Shown here piece by piece: positions 35,512-44,341 of a DNA stretch of 64,000 bases (position 1 is the first letter of the stretch; each line of letters starts with the position of its first letter). The DNA lies in the NCBI GenBank assembly GCA_943329665.2, contig CALQEU020000017.1, positions 1 to 64,000 of the forward strand, given 5' to 3'. The notes beneath the pieces were generated by a model. That model was given only the letters and a program-made list of their open reading frames with translations. It was not told where the DNA came from and did not search any database. Source of the stretch: JAJTFW01 sp903922455 (GTDB lineage: Bacteria > Bacteroidota > Bacteroidia > AKYH767-A > OLB10). The position numbers and the translations under genes are program-made.

Positions 35512-35922
35512 TTATCCGAAGTATTCAACGAAATTATTTTCTGTCTCGTATAGTTTGATGCAATGTAAAGCGCATCCTTGTGCTGCAATCGCATCTGCCA
35601 ACTGTTCCCAAATCGCTTGTGCTAAAACTTCTGTGGAAGCCATCTTGCCTTCCATAAAATCAACATCGAGATTCACGTTTTTGTGATCAATTTTTTCCAC
35701 CACTTTATCTTTAATCAATTGACTTAAATATTTTAAGTCGATAACAAATCCAGTGTCGGCATTGATGTTTCCTTTTACGGTGACAAATAGGTCATAATTA
35801 TGTCCGTGCCAATTGGGATTGGAACATTTCCCAAAAATTTCCATGTTCTTTTCGTCGCTCCAATCTTTTCTATGAAGCTTGTGAGCAGCGTTAAATCTTT
35901 CTTTTCTTGTGATATACAGCAT
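35512..35922 (-). CDS. 6-pyruvoyl/6-carboxy-tetrahydropterin synthase family enzyme with PTPS-II motif
   Basis: 136 residues acting on dihydroneopterin triphosphate from FolE. Zinc ligands are His14 (NAAHKLH) and His39/His41 (HGHNY); the catalytic Cys33 is in CSNPNWHGH; Asp79-His80 (IDHKN) completes the relay, and Glu126 is in YETENN. The spacing Cys-x5-HGH is that of PTPS-II (6-pyruvoyltetrahydropterin synthase, biopterin route), whereas QueD enzymes normally have Cys-x3-HGH. Several stretches, such as IFGKCSNPNWHGHNY and DHKNVNLDV, recall mammalian PTPS. General pipelines would call this QueD. No queC, queE or queF and no sepiapterin reductase is in the window, so the product is undecided. 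Confidence 0.88.
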   Translation of the reverse strand: MLYITRKERFNAAHKLHRKDWSDEKNMEIFGKCSNPNWHGHNYDLFVTVKGNINADTGFVIDLKYLSQLIKDKVVEKIDHKNVNLDVDFMEGKMASTEVLAQAIWEQLADAIAAQGCALHCIKLYETENNFVEYFG

Positions 35923-35958
35923 ATTGCAATTTCCCTTTTTTCAAGGATGATAAGTCTA

Positions 35959-35990
35959 CAAAATTACGGCTTTTTTTTGATCTTTCACAA
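35959..35990 (-). promoter_or_regulatory. Promoter of the pterin synthase-folE-fabD(-purB) run
   Basis: Read on the minus strand: TTG at 35990-35988, 21-nt spacer, TAATTTTG at 35966-35959, 37 bases before the start codon. Fits the Bacteroidota consensus. Confidence 0.6.
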
Positions 35991-36100
35991 CTACAATAAG
36001 CACAAAGACAGTGCATTGCATTCTCTCAAATTAATTCTTCACGTTCATAAGGTTATGTGTGTGCCCTAATGAGAAATTCTACTATTGAATATTATGGGAT

Positions 36101-36108
36101 TATCTTTG
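36101..36108 (+). promoter_or_regulatory. -7 box abutting the mqnB start codon
   Basis: TATCTTTG at 36101-36108 is a perfect -7 box, with only four bases between it and the ATG at 36113. No TTG lies at 19-21 nt upstream (the nearest, 36085-36087, is 13 nt away). If it is used, the transcript would start at or next to the ATG. Confidence 0.45.
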
Positions 36109-36112
36109 TCCC

Positions 36113-36778
36113 ATGAACCTTCATCGTAATCTACTCTTTGTTTGCGCTACATCGTTGGAATCAACCGCGTTGGGTTTGGATGGATCGTTAAAAACGGGCT
36201 TTTATCCTGATCTCTTGGGCGATGGAAAGTCGCTATTGATTACAGGTGTTGGACTCACAGCCACAGCGTATCAATTGGGCAAAATCTTGTCTACTTCGAC
36301 CTTTGATGGAGCTATAAATTTTGGAGTTGCAGGCGCTTTCGATTTTTCAATTCCATTGGGAACTATGGTAGAGGTAATTACCGATGAGTTTGCCGATTTA
36401 GGAGCTGAAAGTAATGAAGATTTTATTTCTCTTTTTGAGATGAATTTGCAGCATGAAAATGATGTTCCTTTTTCCAATGGTAAGTTGGTTCCGATGGGCA
36501 AGTGGAAGAACATTGGAAATTTGCCAAAAGTAAATGGAGCGAGTGTAAATACAGTTCATGGAAATGCGCAAAGTATTGAGAACCTTAAGAAGAGAAGTAA
36601 CGCTCAAATTGAAACGATGGAAGGTGCTGCATTTTTCTATGCCTGTGCAATGGCAGGTGTTGATTCTTTGCAAGTCAGGTCCATCTCCAATTATGTAGAA
36701 CCTCGAAATCGAGAAAATTGGAGGTTAGAGGAAGCTATTCTATCATTATCGGTCTATTTGAAACAGTATTTTTCTTAA
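36113..36778 (+). CDS. mqnB: Futalosine hydrolase MqnB
   Basis: Releases hypoxanthine from futalosine in the alternative menaquinone pathway. 221 residues, nucleoside-phosphorylase-like fold (ITGVGLTATAYQLGK, GAINFGVAGAFD). The family-specific DEFADLGAE follows, and the active-site block reads IETMEGAAFFYACAMAGV with the catalytic-type Glu before GAAF; the Ser-Asn pair in RSISNYVEPRNRENW is the usual C-terminal motif. Shows that this organism makes menaquinone by the futalosine route rather than via isochorismate (established pathway knowledge). Single gene, no other mqn genes in the window. Confidence 0.93.
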   Translation: MNLHRNLLFVCATSLESTALGLDGSLKTGFYPDLLGDGKSLLITGVGLTATAYQLGKILSTSTFDGAINFGVAGAFDFSIPLGTMVEVITDEFADLGAESNEDFISLFEMNLQHENDVPFSNGKLVPMGKWKNIGNLPKVNGASVNTVHGNAQSIENLKKRSNAQIETMEGAAFFYACAMAGVDSLQVRSISNYVEPRNRENWRLEEAILSLSVYLKQYFS

Positions 36779-36915
36779 CCTAAATGATGCAATTTATTTT
36801 TTTCAATGGTGTAATCTGCGATAGTCACATCTCCATCTTAATAACTTTTTTAGTGAGAAGTGGAGCGTATCTCTTAAAATTTGAAATTTGTGAGTGAAAA
36901 GAGTGGTTAAATGAA

Positions 36916-38034
36916 ATGAAAAATATTTTTAGAAAAATGTGGAAATTAATTTTCTTTTTAGCTTTTGGCTTCTATTCATCTTTCGTTTTCGCTTATGATG
37001 GTGGCGCAAAGCATTACTCTAATGGACAAAAACCATTAGATATCGTTTTTTGTGTCGACCTTAGTGGAAGTACAAACGGTCTTATCAATGATCTTCGCGA
37101 TAATTTATGGCTCATCATCAATCAAGCAAATCACATGGAGCCTAAACCCGATTTGCGCATTGGAGTCATTGGGTTTTCTCGCCCTAGTTTTGGTAAAGAA
37201 AATTCGTACGTGAAAATTTTAGCTCCACTTACTCCTAATTTTGATTTGGTGGAGATGGAATTGTACAAGCTTCGACCATCTATCGAGAAAGGGGATCAAA
37301 TAGTAAGCGAAGCAATTCGTACCGCGGTGAATGGGATGAGTTGGTCGGATCGAAGTGATGCGGTGAAGATGATTTATCTGGTGGGAAATGGAATGGTAAC
37401 AGCTAACGGTTACGAATATGTGAAGTATTGCGAACAAGCACGAGCCAAGAATATTCCGATTCATGTGTTGTATGTAATGAAGTCGGCGAATTGGTTTAAA
37501 GAGCTTCCCGGTTATCGTCGTATCGCCGGACTCACCAACGGTATGCAAACGGAAATTACCATCAACAAAGTAGAGGAAGTGAAAGTATGGAATTCCGTCA
37601 CTGCCCATTTGGAATCCCTCAATGCAAAGTTCAATGCAACTTATTACTGGACCAGCGACGACAGTAGTTCTTGCAGAAAGTCATTAACGGCTGCTGACTC
37701 TGGAGCGGCGGAAACATCACGAGAAACTTTTTTACATCGCATGTATTTTAAATCATCAAATGATTTTCAATCCATCTATCGAAATTGCGATTATTTAAGT
37801 TCAAACATGTTGCAACCTTCAGAAACTACTGCCGTAAATTCCGATGCATTTTTACTTCAAGTGAAAGAGTTGCATAAAGTGCGGGAAGAAATCCAAAAAC
37901 AAATTCATAAAGAATTTCCTGTAGTAGAATTAGACCATCTTCAAAAAGCCTATGTAGAAGGTAGTATGCCCGACAACAATATTTTTCATCGGTCGGTAAT
38001 GAATATTTTGTACCGCTATTGGGGGCTGCGTTAA
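36916..38034 (+). CDS. Exported von Willebrand factor A domain protein
   Basis: 372 residues with a signal peptide (LIFFLAFGFYSSFVFAYD); start at 36916 or at the Met of codon 8. Residues about 40-215 are a VWA domain: the MIDAS begins DLSGST (Asp48, Ser50, Ser52), and IGVIGFS lies in the core. The usual late TDG motif is replaced by VGNG (YLVGNGMV), so metal binding may be weaker or altered. The C-terminal 150 residues are helical and rich in charged residues, with no recognised domain. No MoxR, BatA-type or T9SS partner adjoins. Function unknown; surface or periplasmic protein binding is the general expectation. Confidence 0.82.
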   Translation: MKNIFRKMWKLIFFLAFGFYSSFVFAYDGGAKHYSNGQKPLDIVFCVDLSGSTNGLINDLRDNLWLIINQANHMEPKPDLRIGVIGFSRPSFGKENSYVKILAPLTPNFDLVEMELYKLRPSIEKGDQIVSEAIRTAVNGMSWSDRSDAVKMIYLVGNGMVTANGYEYVKYCEQARAKNIPIHVLYVMKSANWFKELPGYRRIAGLTNGMQTEITINKVEEVKVWNSVTAHLESLNAKFNATYYWTSDDSSSCRKSLTAADSGAAETSRETFLHRMYFKSSNDFQSIYRNCDYLSSNMLQPSETTAVNSDAFLLQVKELHKVREEIQKQIHKEFPVVELDHLQKAYVEGSMPDNNIFHRSVMNILYRYWGLR

Positions 38035-38388
38035 TTCAGAATTCAGAATTAGGAATTCAGAATTGCTTGCGCTATGAATAATTAAGAATTCAGAATTGCT
38101 TGCGTAATGAATAATTAAGAATTCATAATTGCTGACGCTTTGATTAATTCAGAATTGCTTGCGCTAGCTATGATTAATTCAGTATTGCATTCGCTTTGAT
38201 TAATTCAGAATTGCTTTCGCTTTGGCAATTCAATAAAACATCTTCTTGCATGGTTTTGTGACAGACAGCAATGCATAAGAAATGAAATCTTAATTATCAA
38301 GGGTGGGGGAGAAACTAAAACAGAGTTTAAATTTGAGCCGCGAATAATTAAAAAAATTCTGAATTCTGAATTCTGAATTCTTAATTAA
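38032..38388. repeat. Low-complexity GAATTC/AATTAAG repeat tract between convergent genes
   Basis: It starts at the VWA stop codon (TTAATTCAGAATTCAGAATT) and continues as about six degenerate units of 30-40 bases, each with AATTCAGAATTGCTTGCGCT or a variant, to about 38225. At 38352-38388 the inverted motif (AATTCTGAATTCTGAATTC, then TTAATTAAT) runs into the psd stop codon. The two ends are inverted relative to each other and could pair over about 30 bases. Between them 38226-38350 shows nothing. Confidence 0.75.
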
Positions 38389-39038
38389 TACTCGGCGATC
38401 ACCGTCACTCCGCCCGTTGTTTTCTGCCCTATGGCAACATTGATTTTAGCATCCAGCGGTAAATACAAATCCACACGCGATCCAAATTTAATAAAGCCTA
38501 ATTCCGATCCTTGTTTTACCTTGTCATTTTCATGTGGGTAATACACAATCCGTTTTGCTACTGCACCTGCAATTTGTCGAACTAACACAGAGAAACCAAC
38601 TTTTTCAATCACCATGGTCGTTCTTTCATTTTCTGTACTTGCTTTTGGATGCCAAGCAACTAAAAATTTGCCCTCGTGATAGCGTAAAAATTTTACAATG
38701 CCTGAAATGGGATACCAATTAATATGCACATTCAATGGCGACATAAAAATAGATACTTGAATGCGTTTGTCTTTGTAAAATTCTGTCTCCGTCGTTTGTT
38801 CAATAACCACAACTTTACCATCACATGGAGCAATTACCAAACGATCACCAATGGTTTGGTCGCGTTTAGGTGAGCGGAAAAATTGTAAAATCAAATAAAG
38901 AAATACTAAACTTAATACACCAATAAATACTAGAAGAAGATATTGTTCCGGAAAGAAAAAATGAAATCCTCCATTCAGCAATCCTAATAATATAATCGTT
39001 AATAGTATGCTATTAAATCCTTCTTTGTGTAGTGTCAT
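38385..39038 (-). CDS. psd: Phosphatidylserine decarboxylase, short (archaeal-type) form
   Basis: Makes phosphatidylethanolamine, with a pyruvoyl cofactor made by self-cleavage. 217 residues: two N-terminal membrane helices (about 10-52), then APCDGKVVVIE, SIFMSPLNVHINWYP, and the processing site FGSRVDLYLP, where cleavage between Gly186 and Ser187 would create the pyruvoyl chain. The GSR/GS motif and short length mark the archaeal-type class common in Bacteroidota. No pssA is nearby. Confidence 0.94.
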   Translation of the reverse strand: MTLHKEGFNSILLTIILLGLLNGGFHFFFPEQYLLLVFIGVLSLVFLYLILQFFRSPKRDQTIGDRLVIAPCDGKVVVIEQTTETEFYKDKRIQVSIFMSPLNVHINWYPISGIVKFLRYHEGKFLVAWHPKASTENERTTMVIEKVGFSVLVRQIAGAVAKRIVYYPHENDKVKQGSELGFIKFGSRVDLYLPLDAKINVAIGQKTTGGVTVIAEY

Positions 39039-39173
39039 TGGAGATTTTATTTAAACATGTACGCAGGATAAAGACGTATTATAGTCTCTATCTCTGCGTA
39101 GATTATTTGTTTTTACGGCGTGCTGCGAAGTTTGTGCGACATAAAATCATTATGTAACGAACGGAGCAAGATA

Positions 39174-40481
39174 TTAATAACTACCGCGAGCGCGAATAGC
39201 TTTTGCTACAATTGTGAGTGCATGAACATAAGCTCCCAAGCGCATAGGCACTTTATTCTCTACAGCCACTGCCCAAACATTATTGAATGCATTGATCATC
39301 CATTTGTCGGCTCGATTATTTACTTCTTCTTCGCTATAGTAGTATCCAGTACGATTCTGTACCCACTCGAAGTAAGAAACCGTTACACCACCACCATTAG
39401 CCAGAATATCTGGAATGATGATTACTCCTTTTTTATTTAAGATGCCATCTGCATCGGCACTCGTAGGGCCATTGGCACCTTCAACAATGAGTTTAGCTTT
39501 TATTCTAGATGCATTTTTAGAAGTGATTTGGTTTTCTAATGCACAAGGAGCTAAAATTTCTGTATCTAATTCCAAAAGTTCAGGGTGACTTATTTCTTTT
39601 GCATCTTTAAATCCTTTCAACGTACCATTGTTTTTTTCACAATGTGCTATAGCTTTTTTAATACTGATTCCTTTCGGATTGTAAAATGCCCCGGTATGAT
39701 CAGAAATACCAACTACAGTAATTCCGTTTGCTTCAAAATGTTTTGCTGAAATGGATCCAACATTGCCAAAACCTTGAACAACGGCTCTAGTTTTCTTGGG
39801 ATTCATTTTCATTTTTTTCATAGCCTGCAATGCAGCAGTACAAACGCCTCTTCCTGTTGCTTCAACGCGACCTTGTGATCCGCCTAATAAAAGTGGTTTG
39901 CCAGTAACAACACCTGGAGTGAAACTACCATTTACCTTACTGTATTCATCCATCAACCAAGCCATCTCGCGACTACTTGTGTTTACGTCTGGAGCAGGAA
40001 TGTCTTTATCAACTCCAAAAATGTCAGACATGGACACAGTGTATGCCCGAGTTAAACGCTCCAACTCACCAACGCTCATCGTTTTTGGATCACAAGTGAT
40101 ACCCCCTTTCGCCCCTCCATAAGGAATTTCTGCAATGGCACATTTAAAAGTCATCCAAGCGGCTAAAGCTTTTACTTCATGCTCGTCCACTTGCGGATGA
40201 AAACGTATTCCACCTTTTGATGGTCCTAGAGCAGTAGAATGAATAACACGATATCCACCAAATACTTTCACGCGGCCATTGTCCATTTTAATGGGAAGGC
40301 TCACTTCAATTATTCGAGATGGAACTTTTACGACTTGGTAAACATCATCTTCTAAATTCATGATTTTTGCAGCCTGATCGAGGCGTTGCATCATGGAATT
40401 AAAAGGGTTTGAATTATCCTCAATCAATAGTGGATCGGCAGTTGGTGCCTTCGTCTTTTTTGAAATCTTTGTAACGGCCAT
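39174..40481 (-). CDS. Glu/Leu/Phe/Val dehydrogenase (glutamate dehydrogenase)
   Basis: 435 residues of the hexameric GDH family. Substrate-binding GGYRVIHSTALGPSKGGIRF (75-94), catalytic Lys125 in PYGGAKGGI, catalytic Asp165 in APDVNT, NAD(P) Rossmann motif VVQGFGNVGS around 240, and the VEGANGPTSADAD and LANGGGVTVSYFEW blocks. The sequence suits a glutamate dehydrogenase that makes or uses 2-oxoglutarate and ammonia. Coenzyme choice cannot be told by eye. Single gene; the 135 bp between it and psd shows nothing. Confidence 0.93.
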   Translation of the reverse strand: MAVTKISKKTKAPTADPLLIEDNSNPFNSMMQRLDQAAKIMNLEDDVYQVVKVPSRIIEVSLPIKMDNGRVKVFGGYRVIHSTALGPSKGGIRFHPQVDEHEVKALAAWMTFKCAIAEIPYGGAKGGITCDPKTMSVGELERLTRAYTVSMSDIFGVDKDIPAPDVNTSSREMAWLMDEYSKVNGSFTPGVVTGKPLLLGGSQGRVEATGRGVCTAALQAMKKMKMNPKKTRAVVQGFGNVGSISAKHFEANGITVVGISDHTGAFYNPKGISIKKAIAHCEKNNGTLKGFKDAKEISHPELLELDTEILAPCALENQITSKNASRIKAKLIVEGANGPTSADADGILNKKGVIIIPDILANGGGVTVSYFEWVQNRTGYYYSEEEVNNRADKWMINAFNNVWAVAVENKVPMRLGAYVHALTIVAKAIRARGSY

Positions 40482-40579
40482 GTATTAGGTTTTGGCTGAC
40501 GAAATTAGATAAAAAGCAAATAGCATTGACTATTTATTAAGGATATATTTTTAAAAATTTGATATTTTTGTGCTGTTGC

Positions 40580-41623
40580 TCAGTGAGTTGCGTTCTTTTT
40601 CTGGTCAATAACAAATTGGTATAAGTCATGTGCAGTTAAAATGGGGGTAAGATTGAATTCATCTTGTTGATTTCGATATCGATAAAATGACATGAAAAAG
40701 GTGTTATTGGGTAATTTATTTTGGGTAAAGTCAAATCGATATCGGTGCGGATGGTATAATGGCAACTGATTAATTCCCGCCATAATTTCTGCGATTTTTT
40801 TATACTTAAGATGTAATTTTTCTACACGATGGACATGAGCAGGAAAGTGGAGATATAAACTGTCCAATGAATGCACTGCTTGGATCATATAATCTCCATA
40901 CATTTTTTCATCACTTTGAAATTGGATGTAGTTCGTATAGGGGAGTCCGTTAGTTCCATATTTGTGTTTTAAAAATTGAATGGCTCCTTGTTCACCTACA
41001 TAAGTAGCGAAGTTTTCATTGTAATCTACACTCCCCGGTAAATAGAGTGTAGTATGCGTTAATTCATGGATGATAAGTTCCGCTAATTGTCCTTCACTTC
41101 TTTTTAGCATATTGCTTAGTATAGGATCTTCAAACCACCCCAGTGTACTCCACGCTGCCGTAGGTCGATATTCTACATCGTATCCTAGATCTTCTATTTT
41201 TTTTAATTCGGGCTGTCCTCGCTCTTTCTCAAAAAATCCTTTGTACGAAACATTACCAAGAAATGGAAAATTCCATTCATAGTCTTGCATAGAAAAAGGG
41301 CTGCATGCTGTGATTACCCACAAAACAGGTTTTCCTTTTTGATCGTATACCTTGGTGTAGTTTTCAGAAACGATTAATCCGAGCGAATCGTGAGCGAACT
41401 TTTTAATTTCATGAATGATTCGAAGTTTAACTTTTAAACTATCTGGAAAATAAGGGTCATTGAGTTTTGTTTCGATGGGCGCTGCGTAGTAAAGTATTTT
41501 CACCTGACCTTTTAATTGCGCAATACCATAATTGACAAGCTGAAAATTGAATATGGAATATCCAATGATAAAAAGTAGCACTAAGTATGAAAATATTTTT
41601 AAGGATTTCAGTAGGATTTTCAT
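40580..41623 (-). CDS. Putative aminopeptidase (COG4324/DUF2265 family)
   Basis: 347 residues with one N-terminal membrane helix (SLKIFSYLVLLFIIGYSIF), so probably anchored with the catalytic part outside the cytoplasm. Zinc-peptidase motif HELTH at 186-190, with the likely third ligand Glu203 in YNENFATYVGE. The ITACSPFSMQ block and the PTAAWSTLGWFEDPILSNM segment upstream of HELTH are typical of the family. Its start overlaps the stop of the DUF2723 gene by four bases (ATGA), so the two are translated together. The substrate is unknown; the family is annotated as aminopeptidase from homology only. Confidence 0.85.
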   Translation of the reverse strand: MKILLKSLKIFSYLVLLFIIGYSIFNFQLVNYGIAQLKGQVKILYYAAPIETKLNDPYFPDSLKVKLRIIHEIKKFAHDSLGLIVSENYTKVYDQKGKPVLWVITACSPFSMQDYEWNFPFLGNVSYKGFFEKERGQPELKKIEDLGYDVEYRPTAAWSTLGWFEDPILSNMLKRSEGQLAELIIHELTHTTLYLPGSVDYNENFATYVGEQGAIQFLKHKYGTNGLPYTNYIQFQSDEKMYGDYMIQAVHSLDSLYLHFPAHVHRVEKLHLKYKKIAEIMAGINQLPLYHPHRYRFDFTQNKLPNNTFFMSFYRYRNQQDEFNLTPILTAHDLYQFVIDQKKNATH

Positions 41624-43527
41624 GAGGAGCGACGAAATAAGAATTTCATCTTCTTTTTCATTTGGTTTTGTTGACGTTTTATAATTCGATAATTATTTTC
41701 AGCTAATCCTTCTCTTTTCGTATCACCCAATTGTTTCCAATTCCCTCTTTGAAAATCCAATGCAGCTTCTAAGTCTACCAATTTATCAGAGGCCGATGGA
41801 TCCCATTGTGCATGATAATTTTGTAGCCAATTGTGATTGAATTGTAAGAACTCATCATTGCCAATTCCTGGTCTGCTAGATACATAACTTCCACTGATAT
41901 GCGCTGTTGAAAAAACGTTTTGTTGACTCAAAAAAACATAGGCTTTGGGATCCGCAACAAATGCTAAGTTGTTCTTCGCGCAGTACTGTTGCAGTTCTTT
42001 TACTACTTGTAAAAAAGCTTGTAACAAATCGGGTTGATCGAGTGTGCATCCTGTATTGTATATCTCTTCAGGATGGTATTTTTCTAAAAGTGAAATGTAA
42101 CGATCGTAAGCCGGTTTTACTGCTGCATAAACTTCTGGATTATTTCTTCGGAATAAATCATAATGTGTAAATTTTAAATCGTAATTTAACACACAAAGAT
42201 CTTTTCGAAATCCCGTTTTGATGCGAGCATAGTTATAGTTAATGATATTGGTCCAGTCGGCAATTAAAACAACACTTCCTTTCTCAATGGAGTTGTCGAT
42301 ATCTTTCATGAGCGATGTGCTTAAGTCGAAAGTAGTAAGTGATGTTTTCGGATAATTAACTCCGCATTGTATTAACAAAAGTATTGGAAGAACTATTCTC
42401 GCTTGAGGATGCCATGTACTCAGTTGAGCCATCCCTAATGCAGCGAAAAAACCCATCAGATAAAAGGGAGTGCATAAATAAGCATCGGTATCGGCAGTTT
42501 GATCGATTCTCAATTGGTAAATAAGTAGAAATAGATAGTAAAATGTGATTCCAAACCACAAACGATGTTTCTTGGCAGAAATTAAATAGATAATGCCCAT
42601 CAAAATAAAAATAAGGAAAATGAAAAATTGTTCGAAGCTAATTCTAAAGAAGTAGGGGATACGCATACCCACAATTCCTTTCACCTCAGCTTGCGTATTT
42701 TTAATCCATGCGCCTCCTGAAAGATGATATATTAATCGATCGAAAGTGTTCGGACTTCCAAATGAAAAGGGTAACTCTGCCGAGGCGCGAACAAAAATCC
42801 ATCCATAAAATAAAATAAAAATACCACCCGAAATAAGGAGTAGCATTTTAGAATCTTTTCCAAAAAGTTCATTCCAGTTGATTTTTTCTTTTTCGATTTT
42901 TTTCTTCGCGTTGATTTTATTCACCAACCATCCATGTGGCCAAAGCAGAACCATGATGGGAATGAATAGAATGATGGTTAAGTGATGGTTCGCCAAACCA
43001 ATCCCTAACCCAAGAGCTGCTAGATAAGTTCCGACCTTGTGGTCTCCTGTTTCTCTTCGAAGAAGTCCGTAAAAGATAATCCCAATACATAAAACTTGTA
43101 AACTATAAACTTCAACTGAATGTGACCAGTGCCAAAGCGTAGTTCCGGTTACAGGAGCTAATGCAGTGCATATGGCGATGAGGTATAAGGTGGTTCTGTT
43201 TAATTGAGTATAAGTATTCTTTAGCAAGATGATTACACTTAAAAATAGAAGGACCGAAGCAAAGCTCATGCATAAACTACTAAATAAAACCAGACTCGGT
43301 ATATGAGCTAATCCGAAAACGGAAAGCAGTGTGGTGAAAACTTTACTTAATAGTACATAAGCAGGAAATCCAGGAGCATGCGCAATACCCGTTAATTCAT
43401 TTACTAGTGCAAATTCAGCAGCGTCGGCGAATCCTAATGAATTAAAATTTGCATTCATTAGAGAGATAATTACACTTACCAAAAATACGAGTAGACACCC
43501 AAAGCGTGAAATAGTTTTTTCTGTCAT
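41620..43527 (-). CDS. DUF2723 family membrane protein, possible protein O-glycosyltransferase
   Basis: 635 residues. The family opening is present: a first helix, then SLGFADAAEFALVNELTGIA and HAPGFPAYVLLSKVFTTLL, where the Asp-Ala-Ala-Glu loop corresponds to the acidic loop of GT-C glycosyltransferases. About ten helices follow to residue 380, then a soluble domain of about 250 residues with a long basic C-terminus (RQQNQMKKKMKFLFRR). In Bacteroidota these proteins are candidates for O-glycosylation of exported proteins, but the reaction is not proven here. Translationally coupled to the downstream putative peptidase. Confidence 0.85.
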   Translation of the reverse strand: MTEKTISRFGCLLVFLVSVIISLMNANFNSLGFADAAEFALVNELTGIAHAPGFPAYVLLSKVFTTLLSVFGLAHIPSLVLFSSLCMSFASVLLFLSVIILLKNTYTQLNRTTLYLIAICTALAPVTGTTLWHWSHSVEVYSLQVLCIGIIFYGLLRRETGDHKVGTYLAALGLGIGLANHHLTIILFIPIMVLLWPHGWLVNKINAKKKIEKEKINWNELFGKDSKMLLLISGGIFILFYGWIFVRASAELPFSFGSPNTFDRLIYHLSGGAWIKNTQAEVKGIVGMRIPYFFRISFEQFFIFLIFILMGIIYLISAKKHRLWFGITFYYLFLLIYQLRIDQTADTDAYLCTPFYLMGFFAALGMAQLSTWHPQARIVLPILLLIQCGVNYPKTSLTTFDLSTSLMKDIDNSIEKGSVVLIADWTNIINYNYARIKTGFRKDLCVLNYDLKFTHYDLFRRNNPEVYAAVKPAYDRYISLLEKYHPEEIYNTGCTLDQPDLLQAFLQVVKELQQYCAKNNLAFVADPKAYVFLSQQNVFSTAHISGSYVSSRPGIGNDEFLQFNHNWLQNYHAQWDPSASDKLVDLEAALDFQRGNWKQLGDTKREGLAENNYRIIKRQQNQMKKKMKFLFRRSS

Positions 43528-43590
43528 AGGTATAGATTGAATAACGAAAATAATATAATTTGAAACACCTACCAGTATAATTTGTGAGAT

Positions 43591-44196
43591 TTATTTCCTT
43601 ACAGCATGTATGATGAGGTTGGCTCCATTAATTTTTTTCATGTAGTTCACTTCATGCCCGCTTAATTGCAATTCTTCGGTTACATTTTTTATTTTATCAA
43701 CATCGGTAAAGGCATTGAAAAGAATTCTGCCTCCTAAATTCGTTTTTTGTGAAAGATGTTTCCAAAATTCACGTGAAAGTAATTTCCCGGGTATTTTATC
43801 ATCAATAAAAACATCGACTAAAATTAAATCAAATTTTCGAGTTCTTTTTTTCACGTATTCTGCTGCATCGATGCATTCGATTTTTAAATCTTTGTTAGGG
43901 ATAATATTAAATTCATATTGAGCAATATCAATGATAACAGGATCAATTTCTACGGCAACTATTTTTCCAGTGAATTTAAATTTATTTTTGAGCAATTCGA
44001 TAGACGATCCACCACCCATTCCTAAAATAAGAATACGTTTAATACCTCGAAAAGGGATTTGATCGAGGGTTAACTCCCATACTTTCTGTAAGTTTCCGTA
44101 ACTGTAGCTTGTATTTTTACTATCAAGGACTTTTTGCCCATCTACGTAATTTATTTCTAGAATCCCACTGTATTTCGATCGGATGAGCTGCGTCAT
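43591..44196 (-). CDS. Spermidine synthase-like SAM-dependent methyltransferase-fold protein
   Basis: 201 residues. Rossmann motif ILILGMGGGSSIELLKNKF, acidic strand VAVEIDPVIIDIAQYEF, then CIDAAEYV and LILVDVFIDDKIPGKLL, which follow the polyamine-synthase pattern. The N-terminal tetramerisation hairpin typical of SpeE is short and the usual GGGDG of true spermidine synthases reads GMGGGSS, so it may be one of the many spermidine-synthase-like proteins of other function. It starts 145 bp from the divergent pepD gene. Confidence 0.72.
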   Translation of the reverse strand: MTQLIRSKYSGILEINYVDGQKVLDSKNTSYSYGNLQKVWELTLDQIPFRGIKRILILGMGGGSSIELLKNKFKFTGKIVAVEIDPVIIDIAQYEFNIIPNKDLKIECIDAAEYVKKRTRKFDLILVDVFIDDKIPGKLLSREFWKHLSQKTNLGGRILFNAFTDVDKIKNVTEELQLSGHEVNYMKKINGANLIIHAVRK

Positions 44197-44291
44197 TGCT
44201 AAATCTTTGTTTAGGCGAAATTAAAGATTCTTTTTGATGAACTTGATTTTATAGCTTGCAAATCAAAGGGAAGTACAATTTTGAAGATTAA

Positions 44292-44324
44292 TTGTAACTC
44301 CTAAGGGGATTAAAATTATATTTG
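44292..44324 (+). promoter_or_regulatory. Candidate promoter of pepD
   Basis: TTG at 44292-44294, 22-nt spacer, TATATTTG at 44317-44324, 17 bases before the ATG. Spacer is one longer than ideal. Confidence 0.5.
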
Positions 44325-44341
44325 TAGGATAAGCTAAAATT

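Noticed and set aside
35512..35922. Simple QueD call
   Set aside because: The cysteine-HGH spacing is that of PTPS-II; I kept the broader family call.
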